Assembly (NCBI RefSeq): GCF_019097595.1
Contig: NC_080715.1
Coordinates: forward strand, 25,687,855-25,751,854
From: Hemibagrus wyckioides
Taxonomy: Eukaryota > Chordata > Actinopteri > Siluriformes > Bagridae
Direction of reading: 5' to 3'
Length of the DNA stretch: 64,000 nucleotides
Made by a program: the position numbers and the translations under genes. This document shows, one piece after another, positions 25,455-35,319 of this stretch. The notes beneath the pieces are model-generated. The model saw nothing but the letters and a program-made list of their open reading frames with translations. It ran no database searches and was not told the DNA's origin. The stretch's first letter is position 1; every line of letters begins with the position of its first letter.

Positions 25455-28400
25455 GTAAATACAAAGGGGTTTTGTCTTGTCACTCTTACGGTATATCTGC
25501 GATTAGACGCTGAATTGGGATGAAACTTACATAAATACTGCGGAATTATTGTACAGTAAATGTGAAATTTTTTTGGTTTTTGGCGGCATGTGACAAATTC
25601 CAGCTCTTTTTTTAGAGTCAGATCATTTCGGCTGTTCTCTGCCATTTTATTCCCAAACCGGACGAAGCTTGCAGATTTCCAAGCAGTGACTGTTCTTCCT
25701 TGCGTAGCTACATCTGAACTGGTTTCATGACTACCCAAATAATCAGTCCCTCCAGGATTGCTCGATTTTGCCATCACAGAAATGGACACAAAATCAAGCA
25801 AACTCTGTGACATTAGGAGGAGATTTTTCAAAATGACCACAGTTTTTCCACTGATTTGGGACACATGACATCCTCAGAACACGCATTCTGCCCAATCCTT
25901 TTTCCAGTCACGTGAACATGAGTACAGCTCTGATAGAAAGTCATTACATGTGTGACTTCACTGCTAGAAGTTTAAAAGAAGAATCCTATACTCACAATTT
26001 CACCAATTCAATGCAAAAAAAAATGGCAAATTGTTTTTTTTTAAAAAAAAAAAAAAAAAAAAAGCCAAAGCAAAATCGAGCATTTTTAGGTGCAGCAATC
26101 ACAAAAAAACTCCTAGGGGGACTGAATAGCAATCATTTGCATTGTATTTTATGAAAGGTAAATAATTCAGCAAGGCAGCAGTAAGCATTCCTGCATGGTT
26201 GTTTCTCCTCGCCGTATCTGCGCTTTGTCTGGAAAATTTCTTCCTGTTCCCTTCTGGACTCTGAAAGGTTCGCCTCACCCTCACAACTGAGATTCAGACT
26301 CGCACCTCGGCTCATTCCCGCAAACGAACAGCAGTTATTAAATATGAACCAAGGAGCATTGGCTTCATCTGCATCTATAAGAAAAAAGAGAGAAAAGTGT
26401 GAGGTTGTGCTGAAGATTTTCTCGAAAGAGACGGCTCTCTCGCTAGCAACACATCACTAGCCTCCACAGCGATCATGTCACGAAAGACTGTTAGAAAAGA
26501 GCAGCTTCAAATTTGGGAATAATAGCACCAGTGAAATTGCTTTTACCTGCCCACAACAGCAAGAGTCTTCAGCTGTACAGACTTCAGATTTGTGTGAGGG
26601 TGTGTGTGTGTGCGTGTTGGGGGGGCATTGGGGGGTGTTAATGGGGGGTGCATGGGTGTGGGTGAGTATCTATGTGTGGGGGTGTTGCGTGTGTGTTGGG
26701 TGCATGCATTTGTGTGTGAGCATGAGCATGTTTGGGTACGTTTAGGTGCGTATGCATGTGTGTGGGTATGTTTAGGTGCCCTTGGGGGTGTGTGTGGGTG
26801 CGTGCACACTTACTGTAGGTGACATTATGGTGACATTATTGTAGGTGTGCGGAGTGTATGTGTGTGGGTGTTCGTGTGTGTGTATGTTTTGGGTGTGTTT
26901 GCTTGGGTGGGTGTATGTGTGTGGGTGTGTTTGCTAGTTTTTTGTGTGGGTACGTATGTGTATGTTTGGGTGGGTGTGGGTATGTATGTGTGTGTGGGTG
27001 TGTGTACACATACTATAGGTGACCACATCGTGGAAGTACAGAGTGAACACAGGAAAAACACTGCATTTGTTTGCTTTTAGACTGAAAGTGTCAGAAAGTG
27101 AGATTGTAAGTGAGGAGGATGAATAAAACAGCAACACGTCTTCATCAGCACTTCACTGCAGACTCAGATTTGTGTAATTAGTGCAGAGCAGAGGCAGCTC
27201 TCTTACATTTACTGCAGGATATTTTTAAAGAAATTCTGCTTGTAAGAGGAGTTTTAATTAGGAGAATCTTTGACTTTTGGTGAGTAAATATCTAAAGACG
27301 TACCATGTGACATTTGGGTGTGATTTTCTGCCAGCTTTTTTTGGTCGGTTGTTTTTTTCCCCAGTGGCTGAATCTCCAATGTGTTGCACTACTTGTAGTG
27401 CACTATGTAGGTGAGGAGGTCACAGCAGTCATGTAGGGCACATGAGTAGTGAACAGGAAATTATTAGGATTTGTCCTAACTGTTTTGAGGCACTAAGTAA
27501 TGACACATTTTAGGTTTTGGAGGTCTGACATTTATGAAAGTATTGCTTATGATGATGTTGGAGTTGTGATCAGTTTATTAGGTACACCTGCTCAGACACA
27601 CAACCAGCCAATCATGTGGCAGCAGGATCAAAACTAGACATACAACAGAAGCACACAGGATGACAAGACAGCGCAGACAAACAACATATAGACCGACTTT
27701 TGTGCAGATAGCAGTGTATACAATGAGTGTAAATAAGAAATTGACATTTTATGCAAAGAACAGTGTATACAGTGAATGCAAATATTAAAGTGACACATGT
27801 AAACAGGATTAATATAAAAAATGTAAAGTGACATGTGCGTGCAAACAGGACAATTTAGTGTGTGTGTGTCTGTGTACAGCACAGTTCAGTTCTCCTGTTG
27901 AGATCAGAATCTTGGATGTATGTGTGTGTGTGTGTGTGTGATCAGTTCAGCTCAGTTCTCTGTTGAGATACCTGATTGCCTGAGGGAAGAAACTGTTTAA
28001 CAGTCTGGTTGTGCGGGTCCGAATGCTTCAGTACCTCTTTCCGGATGGCAGAAGGGTGAAGAGTGTGTGTGAGGGGTGTGTGGGATCATCCACAATGCTG
28101 TTAGCTCTGCGGATGCAGCGTGTGGAGTAAATGTCTGTAATAGAGGGAAGAGAGACTCCAGTGATCTTCTCAGCTGTCCTCACTATCCGCTGAAGGGTCT
28201 TGCAATCCGAGACGGTGCAATTCCCAAACCAGGCAGTGATGCAGCTGCTCAGGATACTCTCGATGGTCCCTCTGTAGAAGGTGGTCAGGATGGGAGGCGG
28301 AAGATGAGCCTTCCTCAGCCTTCGCAGGAAGTAGAGACACTGCTGGGCCTTTCTGGTGATGGAGCTGGTGTTGAGTGACCAGGTGAGGTCCTCCACCAGG

Positions 28401-31400
28401 TGAACACCAAGGAATTTGGTGCTCTTGAAGATCTCCACGATGGACCCATCCATGTTCAGTGGAGAATGGTCACTCTTTGTTCTCTTGAAGTCAACAACCA
28501 TCTCTTTAGTCTTTTCGACGTTCAGAGACAGGTTATTAACTTTACACCAGGCTGCTAGTTGTTGCACCTCCTCTCCATACGCTGACTCGTTGTTCTTGCT
28601 GATGAGACCCACCAACTTGATGATGTGATTGGAGTTGTGCATTGCTGCACAGTCGTGAGTCAGCAGAGTGAACAGCAGTGGACTGAGTACACAGCCCTGA
28701 GGAGCTCCAGTGTTCAGTGTGGTGGTGCTGGAGATGCTGTTCCCAATCCGGACTGACTGAGGTCTTCCAGTCAGGAAATCCAGGATCCAATTGCAGAGAG
28801 AGGTGTTGATGCTCAGCAGACTCAGCTTCTCGATCAGGTGCTGAGGAATGATTGTATTGAATGCTGAACTGAAGTCAGTGAACAGCATTCGTAGGTAAGT
28901 GTCTTTATTGTCCAGGTGTGTGAGGGCCAGATGGAGGGTTGTGGTGATGGCATCGTCTGTGGAGCGGTTTGGACGATACGCAAACTGCATGGGGTCGAGT
29001 GAAGGTGGCAGCAGGTTCTTAATGTGCCTCATGACGAGCCTCTCGAAGCACTTCATGATGATGGGTGTGAATGCAACGGGACGGTAGTCATTAAGACAGG
29101 ACACTGGAGACTTCTTCGGAACGGGGATGATGGTGGTCAACTTTAGGTACGTTGGGACGACGGCGCTACTCAGGGAGATGTTGAAGATGTCCATGAAGAC
29201 ATCTACTAGCTGTTCTGCACATTCCCTGAGCACTTTGTCAGGAATCTTGTCTGGTCCAGCAGCTTTCCGTGGGTTAACTCTGCATAGAGTTTTCCTCACG
29301 TCAGCCATGGTGAGACAGAGCACCTGGTCCTCTGAAGAAGGGCTGGTCTTCCTTGCTGTCACATCGTTACGTGCCTCAAACCGAGCGTAGAAGCTGTTCA
29401 GCACATCTGGAAGGGAGGCATCACTGTCACAGGCAGGTGGAGCTGGCCTGTAGTTGGTGATGGACTGGATGCCTTGCCACATGCGCCGAGTGTTGCCGCT
29501 GCTCTGGAAGTGGTCGTGAATTCTCTGGGAGTGTGCGCGCTTTGCCTCTCTAATGGCTCGAGACCGTTTAGCCCGTGCTGTTCTTAGGGCGTCCTTGTCT
29601 ACAGTTCTGAAGGCAGAGTCTCTGGATCTTAGCAGCGCACACACCTTTGTGGTCATCCTCGGCTTCTGGTTGGAGCATGTGGTGATGGACTTGGAGACAG
29701 TCACGTCATCGATGCACTTCCCGATGAAGAGAGAGATGAGAAGAGAATGACCAAACTGGTAACAGAGCACTCTCTATACCCATGCTATCTCAAAAAGTAT
29801 CTCAGAATTCAGTTTATTTTTCTAGCATTTGTATAGTTACGATTTATTTCTAATATTTATCAGTAATGAGAAGCCTGAGGTGACGGTGGCGAGGAAAAAC
29901 TCCCTAAGATGATATGAGGAAGAAACCTTGAAAGGAACCAGGCTCGGAAGGGAATCTCACCCTCTTTGGGTGACACTGGACTTTTATTTATTTATTTTTT
30001 ATACTAGCATTTGTCCCTCACAATGGCAGGGTCTGCTTTTAGCAGATCCTTTGATCCGCATGATTTGGCACAGGTTTTACGCCCAGATGCCCTTCCTGTC
30101 GTAACCCACCCATTTTTATCTGGGCTTGGGACTGGCCTTGAGAGTTAACTTTTCAGTGGCTGGGTTGACGCCCTGCCCAATAATCGAACCCGGGCCACAG
30201 CAATGAGAGCGTGGGATCCTGCTGCTGGACCACCATGAGGCCTGACGGTAAATAATGTAAATGTTGATAATATACTTTCTGCAACAGTTTATATTAAAGA
30301 ATTGTGTAACCACGAGCTCCTGAGGAACTAATAGGTCAGTGTAGTTGTACAGTGTAGAATGCACATCTTGCCAAACGTTCAGACTACAGAATTTGACCAC
30401 AGGTTCAGGATCCACTCCTGTCAAAGAAGAGCAGGAATCTGAGGCTATAGTAGACACATATTCATCCAAACTGGACTGACTGGAGAAGGATTTTTTTTCT
30501 TTTTTTCCAGTTTCAGTGAGCTTGTGTGCAGGAGTTAATTAATTAACACAAATCCAAATTGCTTTTCTAATTTTTTTCTCCTCCAAAACAGCACAGAAAT
30601 TGAATTCCTGAATCGGTTGACGATTTTCTCCCCCGGGTTTATTTATGTCAGTTTATTGCACCCCACCACCACCCCTCACAGACATGGACTATAAAACACC
30701 AGTGATGTATTTTACCAGTAATTGGTGGTGCTTGGGCTGTAAATACAGCATCTTATGAGTTATATATTCACTCTGCAGTGCTGTAGTTTACAGGTCTGTG
30801 ATAACGATTCTATTAAATAACGACAATAAAAGCCTAGGCTTCTTCGTGTGTGCTGAAATTTGGTGAGCCCACAAGGGTATTTAGTCATGCCTTGTAATCA
30901 TCGATCTGTCTCTGTGTTCAGAAGAAGACCATCACAGATGTGTTGGCGACGTCGGAGCCTGCGCCCGGCTCTCCGGCTGACCTGAGGAGCCTGGTGCAGA
31001 GCTACTTCAGCGACACGCGATCTGTTATAGAGCAGGAGGAGCTCAAGCTGCCGGGTCAGTCGGCCGTGCCACGTTCACCTCTTTAACCTCAGTATGGCTA
31101 CCTGATCCACCGAACTACTGCTCAAAGTGCTTACGTCTGCTACTTTTCATTTCAGAGTCATGTTTTCTGACGAGTAACGACCTCTCGCACAGCTTGTCGT
31201 CCTACCTCAAAGAAGGTGAGTGTTTGGAAAGATGGAGTTTGGGTGAACTTCAAACTTTAGAACTTTAGCTCTCGCTTCATGAGAAGCAGGTTTTTTGTTC
31301 ATTCTTCAGTCATTAAATGATGCTTTTCATCTTTTCCTGTTTAGTTTGTCCTAAATGGGCTAAAGTACAGAAGCAGCACACGCAGACGCGCTCGGTCGTA

Positions 31401-31935
31401 CTGCTCATCGTCTGTAGCTCCGCCCTGCGAACCATCGAACTCATCAAGTCAGTCACTTCTCCTTCCTCTCAGTTTTTATGTTTGAGTTTTATATTAACAT
31501 GTTGTTTTTTGTTCACGTCTCCGTGTTGTGTTAAAGGCAGCTGACTACATTTAAGGGCGAAGCTAAAGTGTTAAAGCTCTTCGCCAAACACATCAAAGCC
31601 GAGGATCAGGTGAAGCTGCTGAGTAAAAGTGTGGCTCACATCGGTGTGGGTACTCCTGGCAGACTGAGCACCCTGATAGATAAAGGTCAGCACACACGCT
31701 CGCTTTAAAAGTCCCTGACATTTCGTGCGAGAGCTTTTACATTTAATTGAGTGATTTCTGTGATGATATTGAAGTAGCTGTTTTGACCTCTCTGCTTATA
31801 GAGGGATTGAGTCTGCAGGGATTGAGATATCTTGTCCTTGACTGGAACTACCGAGACCAAAAACAGAGGCGGATGGTGGACATACCAGAGGTACCATTCC
31901 CTATGACTCCAAATATATATATATATATGTGTGTG

Positions 31936-32024
<89 letters not shown>

Positions 32025-34476
32025 AATATCAAATAAGAGACCACTGCCCAATCTCCAGATTTGAACGCTATTGAAAACCTCTGGAATGTCATCAAGAGGA
32101 AGATGGATGGTCACAAACCATCAAGCAAAGCTGAGCTGTTTGCTTTTTTGTTACAGTGGTATAAAGTTCCCCAACAGCAATGTGAAAAACTGGTGGAGAG
32201 CATGGAGCCGAAACACATGCAAATCGGTGTTATTCCTCCAAATGCTGATTTCTTAATGTTATTTAGCCAAAGCATTAACACAATTTGTTTACACATTATT
32301 TGCAGATTATTTGGTTTTATTTGAGTTATTAAAGCTCTGCAAATACTGAATGATCTTGGGTTATTTTGATGTGTTGTCATTTCCTTTAAATATACACTCT
32401 AAATAACAATAGTTATATTTTGAATTTAGGAAAAAATGAAACAAAATTGTTCATCTCAAAAATACATGAACATGTAAGAAAAAAACATAAGAAACTGATT
32501 ATTTTGCAGTGGTCTCTTATTTCTTATTATTTATATTTTTTATTCCGGAGCTGTATATACACTGATCAGGCATAACATTATGAACACTGAGAGGTGAAAT
32601 GAATAAGACTGATTATCTCCTCATCATGGCACCTGTTAGTGGGTGGGATATATTAGGCAGCAAGTGAACATTTTATCCTCAAAGTTGATGTGTTAGAAGC
32701 AGGAAAAATAGGTAAGCATACGGATTTGAGCGAGTTTGACAAGGGCCAAATTGTGATGGTTAGATGACTGGATCACAGCATCTCCAAAACTGCAGCTCTT
32801 GTGGGGTGTTCCTGGTCTGCAGTGGTCAGTATCTATCAAAAGTGGTCCAAGGAAGGAACAGTGGTGAACCGGCGACACGGTCATGGGCGGCCAAGGCTCA
32901 TTGATGGATGTGTGGAGCGAAGACTGGCCCATGTGATCTGATCGAACAGACGAGCTACTGCTGCTCAAATTGCTGAAGAAGTTTCTGATATAAAGGTGTC
33001 AGAATACACAGTGCATGATGGATCAGGGCAGTAAAAGGGGGACCAACACAATTTTAGGCAGGTAGTCATAATGTTATGGCTAATCTGTGTATATATATTT
33101 TCCATGTAGCAGAAAGGGTGAGGTTTTTCCTTTAATTTGTCACCTGAGAGAATATTAGTGGTGTTCAGATCAGTGTAATATCAGCATTAACAAAACACAC
33201 ACACACACTTTGTCCCTCACATCCTTCTCGAGTCTCGGTGAAGGGGACGTGACCTTCCACACCTCAGAATTATTTTTTGTTTTTATTCCTCATGTGAAAG
33301 GAGAGTGCTCCAGTGTTCTCTATCCGCCGAAAGACTTTGGATCAGTACGTCGTTCTATACCGAGAAAAGAAGAGAAAAATAGTCAAATAACTTACTCACA
33401 AACGCAAAGACTAAAGGCAGCTATTGGATTGAATAAATATTTGAATTCCACATCTGGATGAGCTGAAGTCAGCGCTCGGGTCTTCGGATGACAGACATGA
33501 GAGGAAGTCTGTTCTTGTGTACTTTTACACAACACTCCAGAGAGGGAGTGAAATATTCATTCTGGTTGCGTACAGGGTTATTTTTTTTTGTCTTCGACCC
33601 ACTTGAATACAAAATCTCACCCCAGCTTCCCCGTGATGAATCCCTCAGAGCGAAAGCTATATTTCCACTCAACGAATATCCACGTGCTGGAATAATCAGT
33701 ACACGCTTTACACGTGCGCGTGTTTTGCGTAAACATCTATGGAGGGAGTTTTAGAGATCGCCCGGTTTGTAGTAAATCACACGCTGTGGAAGACTGAGAG
33801 AAGGCTGAAAATCACAGGCGTGTTTTTGCTTTAATGTTGAACTGTACAGTATGTGCAACACACACTGGCTTTTTCATTGCAGCCCATTGCACCAGCCTTG
33901 AGACCATCATCCAGATCTTTTATACATGGGGTGTTTGATCACGTGTCGCAGCGTGCTTCATGGTTTTTGTAAAAGTGGAGATTCACACCAATAAGGTGTA
34001 TTTTGTACACGTTGCTGTATAATACCAGGGGAGAAAATGCAGTACAAAGAATCTTGTTAGTGCTGGAGACTGACAGAGGCTTAGTTCCTGGAATAGTAAC
34101 TACTGTACATGCTACTGCTTTTCTGTCTGTGTCTGTTTCACTGTGTCTGTGTGTCTGTCTATGTGTGTGTCTGTGTGCGTCTGTCTGTATGTGTCTCTGT
34201 CTGTGTGTGTGTCTGTTTGTCTGTGTGTGTCTGTTGTCTCTGTCTGTGGGTCTGTCTGTGTGTCTGTTTTTCTGACTGTGTGTGTGTTTAATTTCTCTGT
34301 TTCTGTGTGTGTGTGTCTTTTCTGTTTCTTTGTATGTCTGTGACTGTGTGTGTGTCTGTGACTGTGTGTGTTTGTGTGTGTGTGTTTTGCAGGTCAAAGC
34401 AGAATTCCTGAAGCTTATGGAGACCGGCATCATTAAGAAGTGTCAGGAAGAAGCAGTTAAAATCGGACTCTTCTGA
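21945..34476 (+). CDS. cmss1: cmss1, CMS1 ribosomal small subunit homolog (complete, 9 exons)
   Basis: Exons: 21945-21993, 24498-24652, 25389-25454, 30922-31054, 31156-31215, 31345-31447, 31537-31685, 31802-31890, 34393-34476. Total 888 nt, 295 codons plus TGA; every junction is GT-AG and phases close. The start [10 protein letters not shown] matches the CMSS1 family opening, so ATG 21945 is preferred over the in-frame ATG at 21921. Residues 17-90 are acidic then very Lys-rich (nuclear/nucleolar localisation). Residues about 91-295 form the conserved CMS1 domain, a decayed DEAD-box RecA-like fold: [15 protein letters not shown] (174-188) sits where motif Ia is expected, TPGR (228-231) is motif Ib, and VLDWN (250-254) replaces the VLDEAD box, so ATPase activity is not expected. 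The family is linked to the 90S pre-ribosome/SSU processome (known for yeast Cms1). Human CMSS1 is about 279 residues. Identification is firm; exact UTRs are unknown. Confidence 0.95.
22450..22710 (+). mobile_element. Tc1-like transposase C-terminal relic within cmss1 intron 1
   Basis: Reads like the region from the second catalytic Asp (gtgacaatgcccctgtgcac, DNAPVH) to the LNPTEHLWDEL region of Tc1 transposases, with frameshifts and stops. Same source family as 4790-5040, opposite orientation. Confidence 0.65.
22767..22955 (+). mobile_element. tRNA-derived SINE in cmss1 intron 1
   Basis: Head gatagcttagtagttaagg with box-B-like gagtttgaatcccaggt, core agcaaggcccttaaccctc, tail ctctggataagggcgtctgc. 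One of the better preserved copies. Confidence 0.78.
23354..23657 (-). mobile_element. Tc1-like relic, copy 4, keeps parental 3' coding end
   Basis: Starts with the family terminus (ttacaccaatcatgcataac). Unlike the other copies it retains about 110 bp of transposase C-terminus (coding sense ending [19 protein letters not shown]) before jumping to the N-terminal HTH part. It therefore has a different internal deletion and shows what the other copies lost. Confidence 0.8.
24724..25229 (-). mobile_element. short Tc1-like deletion derivative, copy 5, in cmss1 intron 2
   Basis: Both termini are present (tatacaccaaccagacataa and gcctgatcggtgta). It lies between cmss1 exons 2 and 3, fills about two thirds of that intron and is antisense to the gene. 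The HTH-domain frame is broken. Confidence 0.83.
25745..26130. repeat. dispersed repeat (cagtccctccaggatt type), copy 1
   Basis: Shares cagtccctccaggatt, atcaagcaaactctgtgaca and gagtacagctctgatagaaa blocks with 55515-55810, and in reverse with 52960-53330. The ORFs in it are incidental. Confidence 0.55.
26580..27015. repeat. TG/GGGTG-rich tract in cmss1 intron 3
   Basis: Imperfect tgtgtgggtgtgtt repeats, G-rich on the plus strand. Incidental frames on both strands. Confidence 0.8.
27690..29770 (-). mobile_element. 5'-truncated non-LTR retrotransposon (L2/CR1/Jockey-like), with open RT frame
   Basis: A 580-codon frame (29770-28028, minus) covers the post-endonuclease region, the RT and the C-terminal part. 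Markers: [96 protein letters not shown] and [16 protein letters not shown]. The FADD catalytic box is absent: [13 protein letters not shown] runs straight through. The endonuclease domain is missing. The 3' UTR continues to about 27690 with reiterated cagtgtata/aaagtgaca stretches. It lies antisense in cmss1 intron 3. Confidence 0.88.
29855..30470. repeat. dispersed A-B repeat interrupted by a second repeat
   Basis: Block A (29861-29980, gaggtgacggtggcgaggaa ... gggtgacactgga) and block B (30241-30470, gtaaatgttgataatatac ... gatccactcctgtc) are contiguous at 35513-35905. Here they are split by about 260 bp that resembles 11650-11800 reversed (ccctgcccaataatcgaacc). Confidence 0.65.
30922..34476 (+). 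CDS. cmss1: cmss1 exons 4-9, conserved CMS1 domain
   Basis: Exon 4 begins [13 protein letters not shown], matching the family KKKITDVLA segment. Exon 5 carries [19 protein letters not shown] and exon 6 the hydrophobic strand [16 protein letters not shown]. Exon 7 has [20 protein letters not shown] and GVGTPGRL. Exon 8 has [20 protein letters not shown], and exon 9 ends KIGLF-stop as in vertebrate CMSS1. Introns between exons 4 and 8 are about 90-130 bp; the last one is 2.5 kb and filled with repeats. Confidence 0.94.
31912..32025. repeat. (TA)n tract in cmss1 intron 8
   Basis: About 100 bp of TA with a short tgtgtgtg interruption, starting only about 20 bp after the exon 8 donor. Confidence 0.95.
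32029..32526 (+). mobile_element. internally deleted second-family Tc1-like element
   Basis: Inverted repeats aaataagagaccactgc (from 32031) and gcagtggtctcttattt (to about 32526) flank a transposase C-terminus ([20 protein letters not shown] ... KLVESM). The left repeat runs straight into coding sequence for the last quarter of the protein, so most of the transposase is deleted. Its outer left end merges with a TA microsatellite. Confidence 0.8.
32555..33092 (+). mobile_element. short Tc1-like deletion derivative, copy 6, in cmss1 intron 8
   Basis: Both termini are recognisable (atacactgatcaggcataac and ggctaatctgtgta). The N-terminal coding region has stops, and the internal junction cagtgcatgatggatcaggg is shared with other copies. 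It abuts a second, unrelated Tc1-like element on its left. Confidence 0.83.
33093..34124. other. part of cmss1 intron 8
   Basis: Unique-looking sequence with short frames on both strands and no recognised domain or repeat. Confidence 0.5.
34125..34392. repeat. TGTC/TG-rich tract ending at the last cmss1 acceptor
   Basis: Imperfect tgtctgtgtgtctg repeats run straight into gtgtgtgtgttttgcag, the acceptor of exon 9. Confidence 0.85.
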
Positions 34477-34644
34477 CTGCGCATTGCTTTTCATGTCTTC
34501 TCAACCACACTCGCACAAATACGCCTCTGAAATGTGTTTTTTTTTTTATTATTTATGTAAAGCTTTGTTCTACATTTTTAAGCTGTGTAAAAACCCAGCT
34601 GTGTGTCTACTACACAAACACACACTCTACTAGAGAGAGCTAAA

Positions 34645-34650
34645 AATAAA
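34645..34650 (+). promoter_or_regulatory. candidate poly(A) signal of cmss1
   Basis: An AATAAA hexamer lies 169 bp after the cmss1 stop codon, a plausible 3' end before tmem30c begins at 35122. Only the hexamer is seen; cleavage is inferred. Confidence 0.5.
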
Positions 34651-35121
34651 CTCATCTGATTGGACAATGCTGTTTAAGGTTGTTTTTCTTGCACAAGGAG
34701 AATCATGAGCGAACATCCATGCATTTATAATCACAGCAGGGAATCTGCATTAACATAACACCCTCTTACATGCAGCTGTGTGTGTACGCTATACACACAT
34801 ACACATACACAGACGACGATATATTATAGCAGGCTTAAAGAATGAGGAGCGGTTCACTCGTAATGGGGAAAATGATGGAAAAAAAAAAAAAAAAGGGGTA
34901 GTGGCACCCAGGGGATTTTGCTGTGATATGAAGTGAATGTGTGTGTGTGTGTGTGTGTGGTTAATAAGTAACAAAGGTTCCAAGGTTCACGTACACGCAA
35001 GGGACTCTGGGGAATTAGACAGGAATACAGGAAGAGACACAAGTAGCTGTTTTGTTCTTTTTTTTTGATCCAGCATTTTGGACTCTTTATCCCGTGTGTG
35101 TGTGTGAGGTTGTGTGTGCTG

Positions 35122-35319
35122 ATGGGTAAGGTAAAGGTAGGAGTAGGGCCGTTCGCCCGAAGGCCTGATAACTCAGCCTTTAAACAACAAAGGCTGCCTG
35201 CGTGGTCTCCCTCCCTCACGCCACACACAGTGCTGCCGATCTTCTACTCCCTCTCTATAGTGTGTGTGCTGCTGGGCGTCTGGCTCCTCATCACAGTCCA
35301 GAACACACAGCAGCTGAAG
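35122..35319 (+). CDS. tmem30c: tmem30c exon 1: start, cytosolic N-terminus and TM1
   Basis: The chosen ATG 35122 gives [20 protein letters not shown], with the family signature 13 residues in. An upstream in-frame ATG at 35065 would add 19 mostly hydrophobic/Cys-rich residues encoded by a TG-repeat and is rejected. Helix 1 is [20 protein letters not shown]. The donor is AAG|gtgagc. Confidence 0.85.

Noticed and set aside
25455..30921. Nested antisense filip1l exons as in the mammalian CMSS1 locus
   Set aside because: The minus strand of this intron holds only a LINE and repeats; no coiled-coil coding exon was found.
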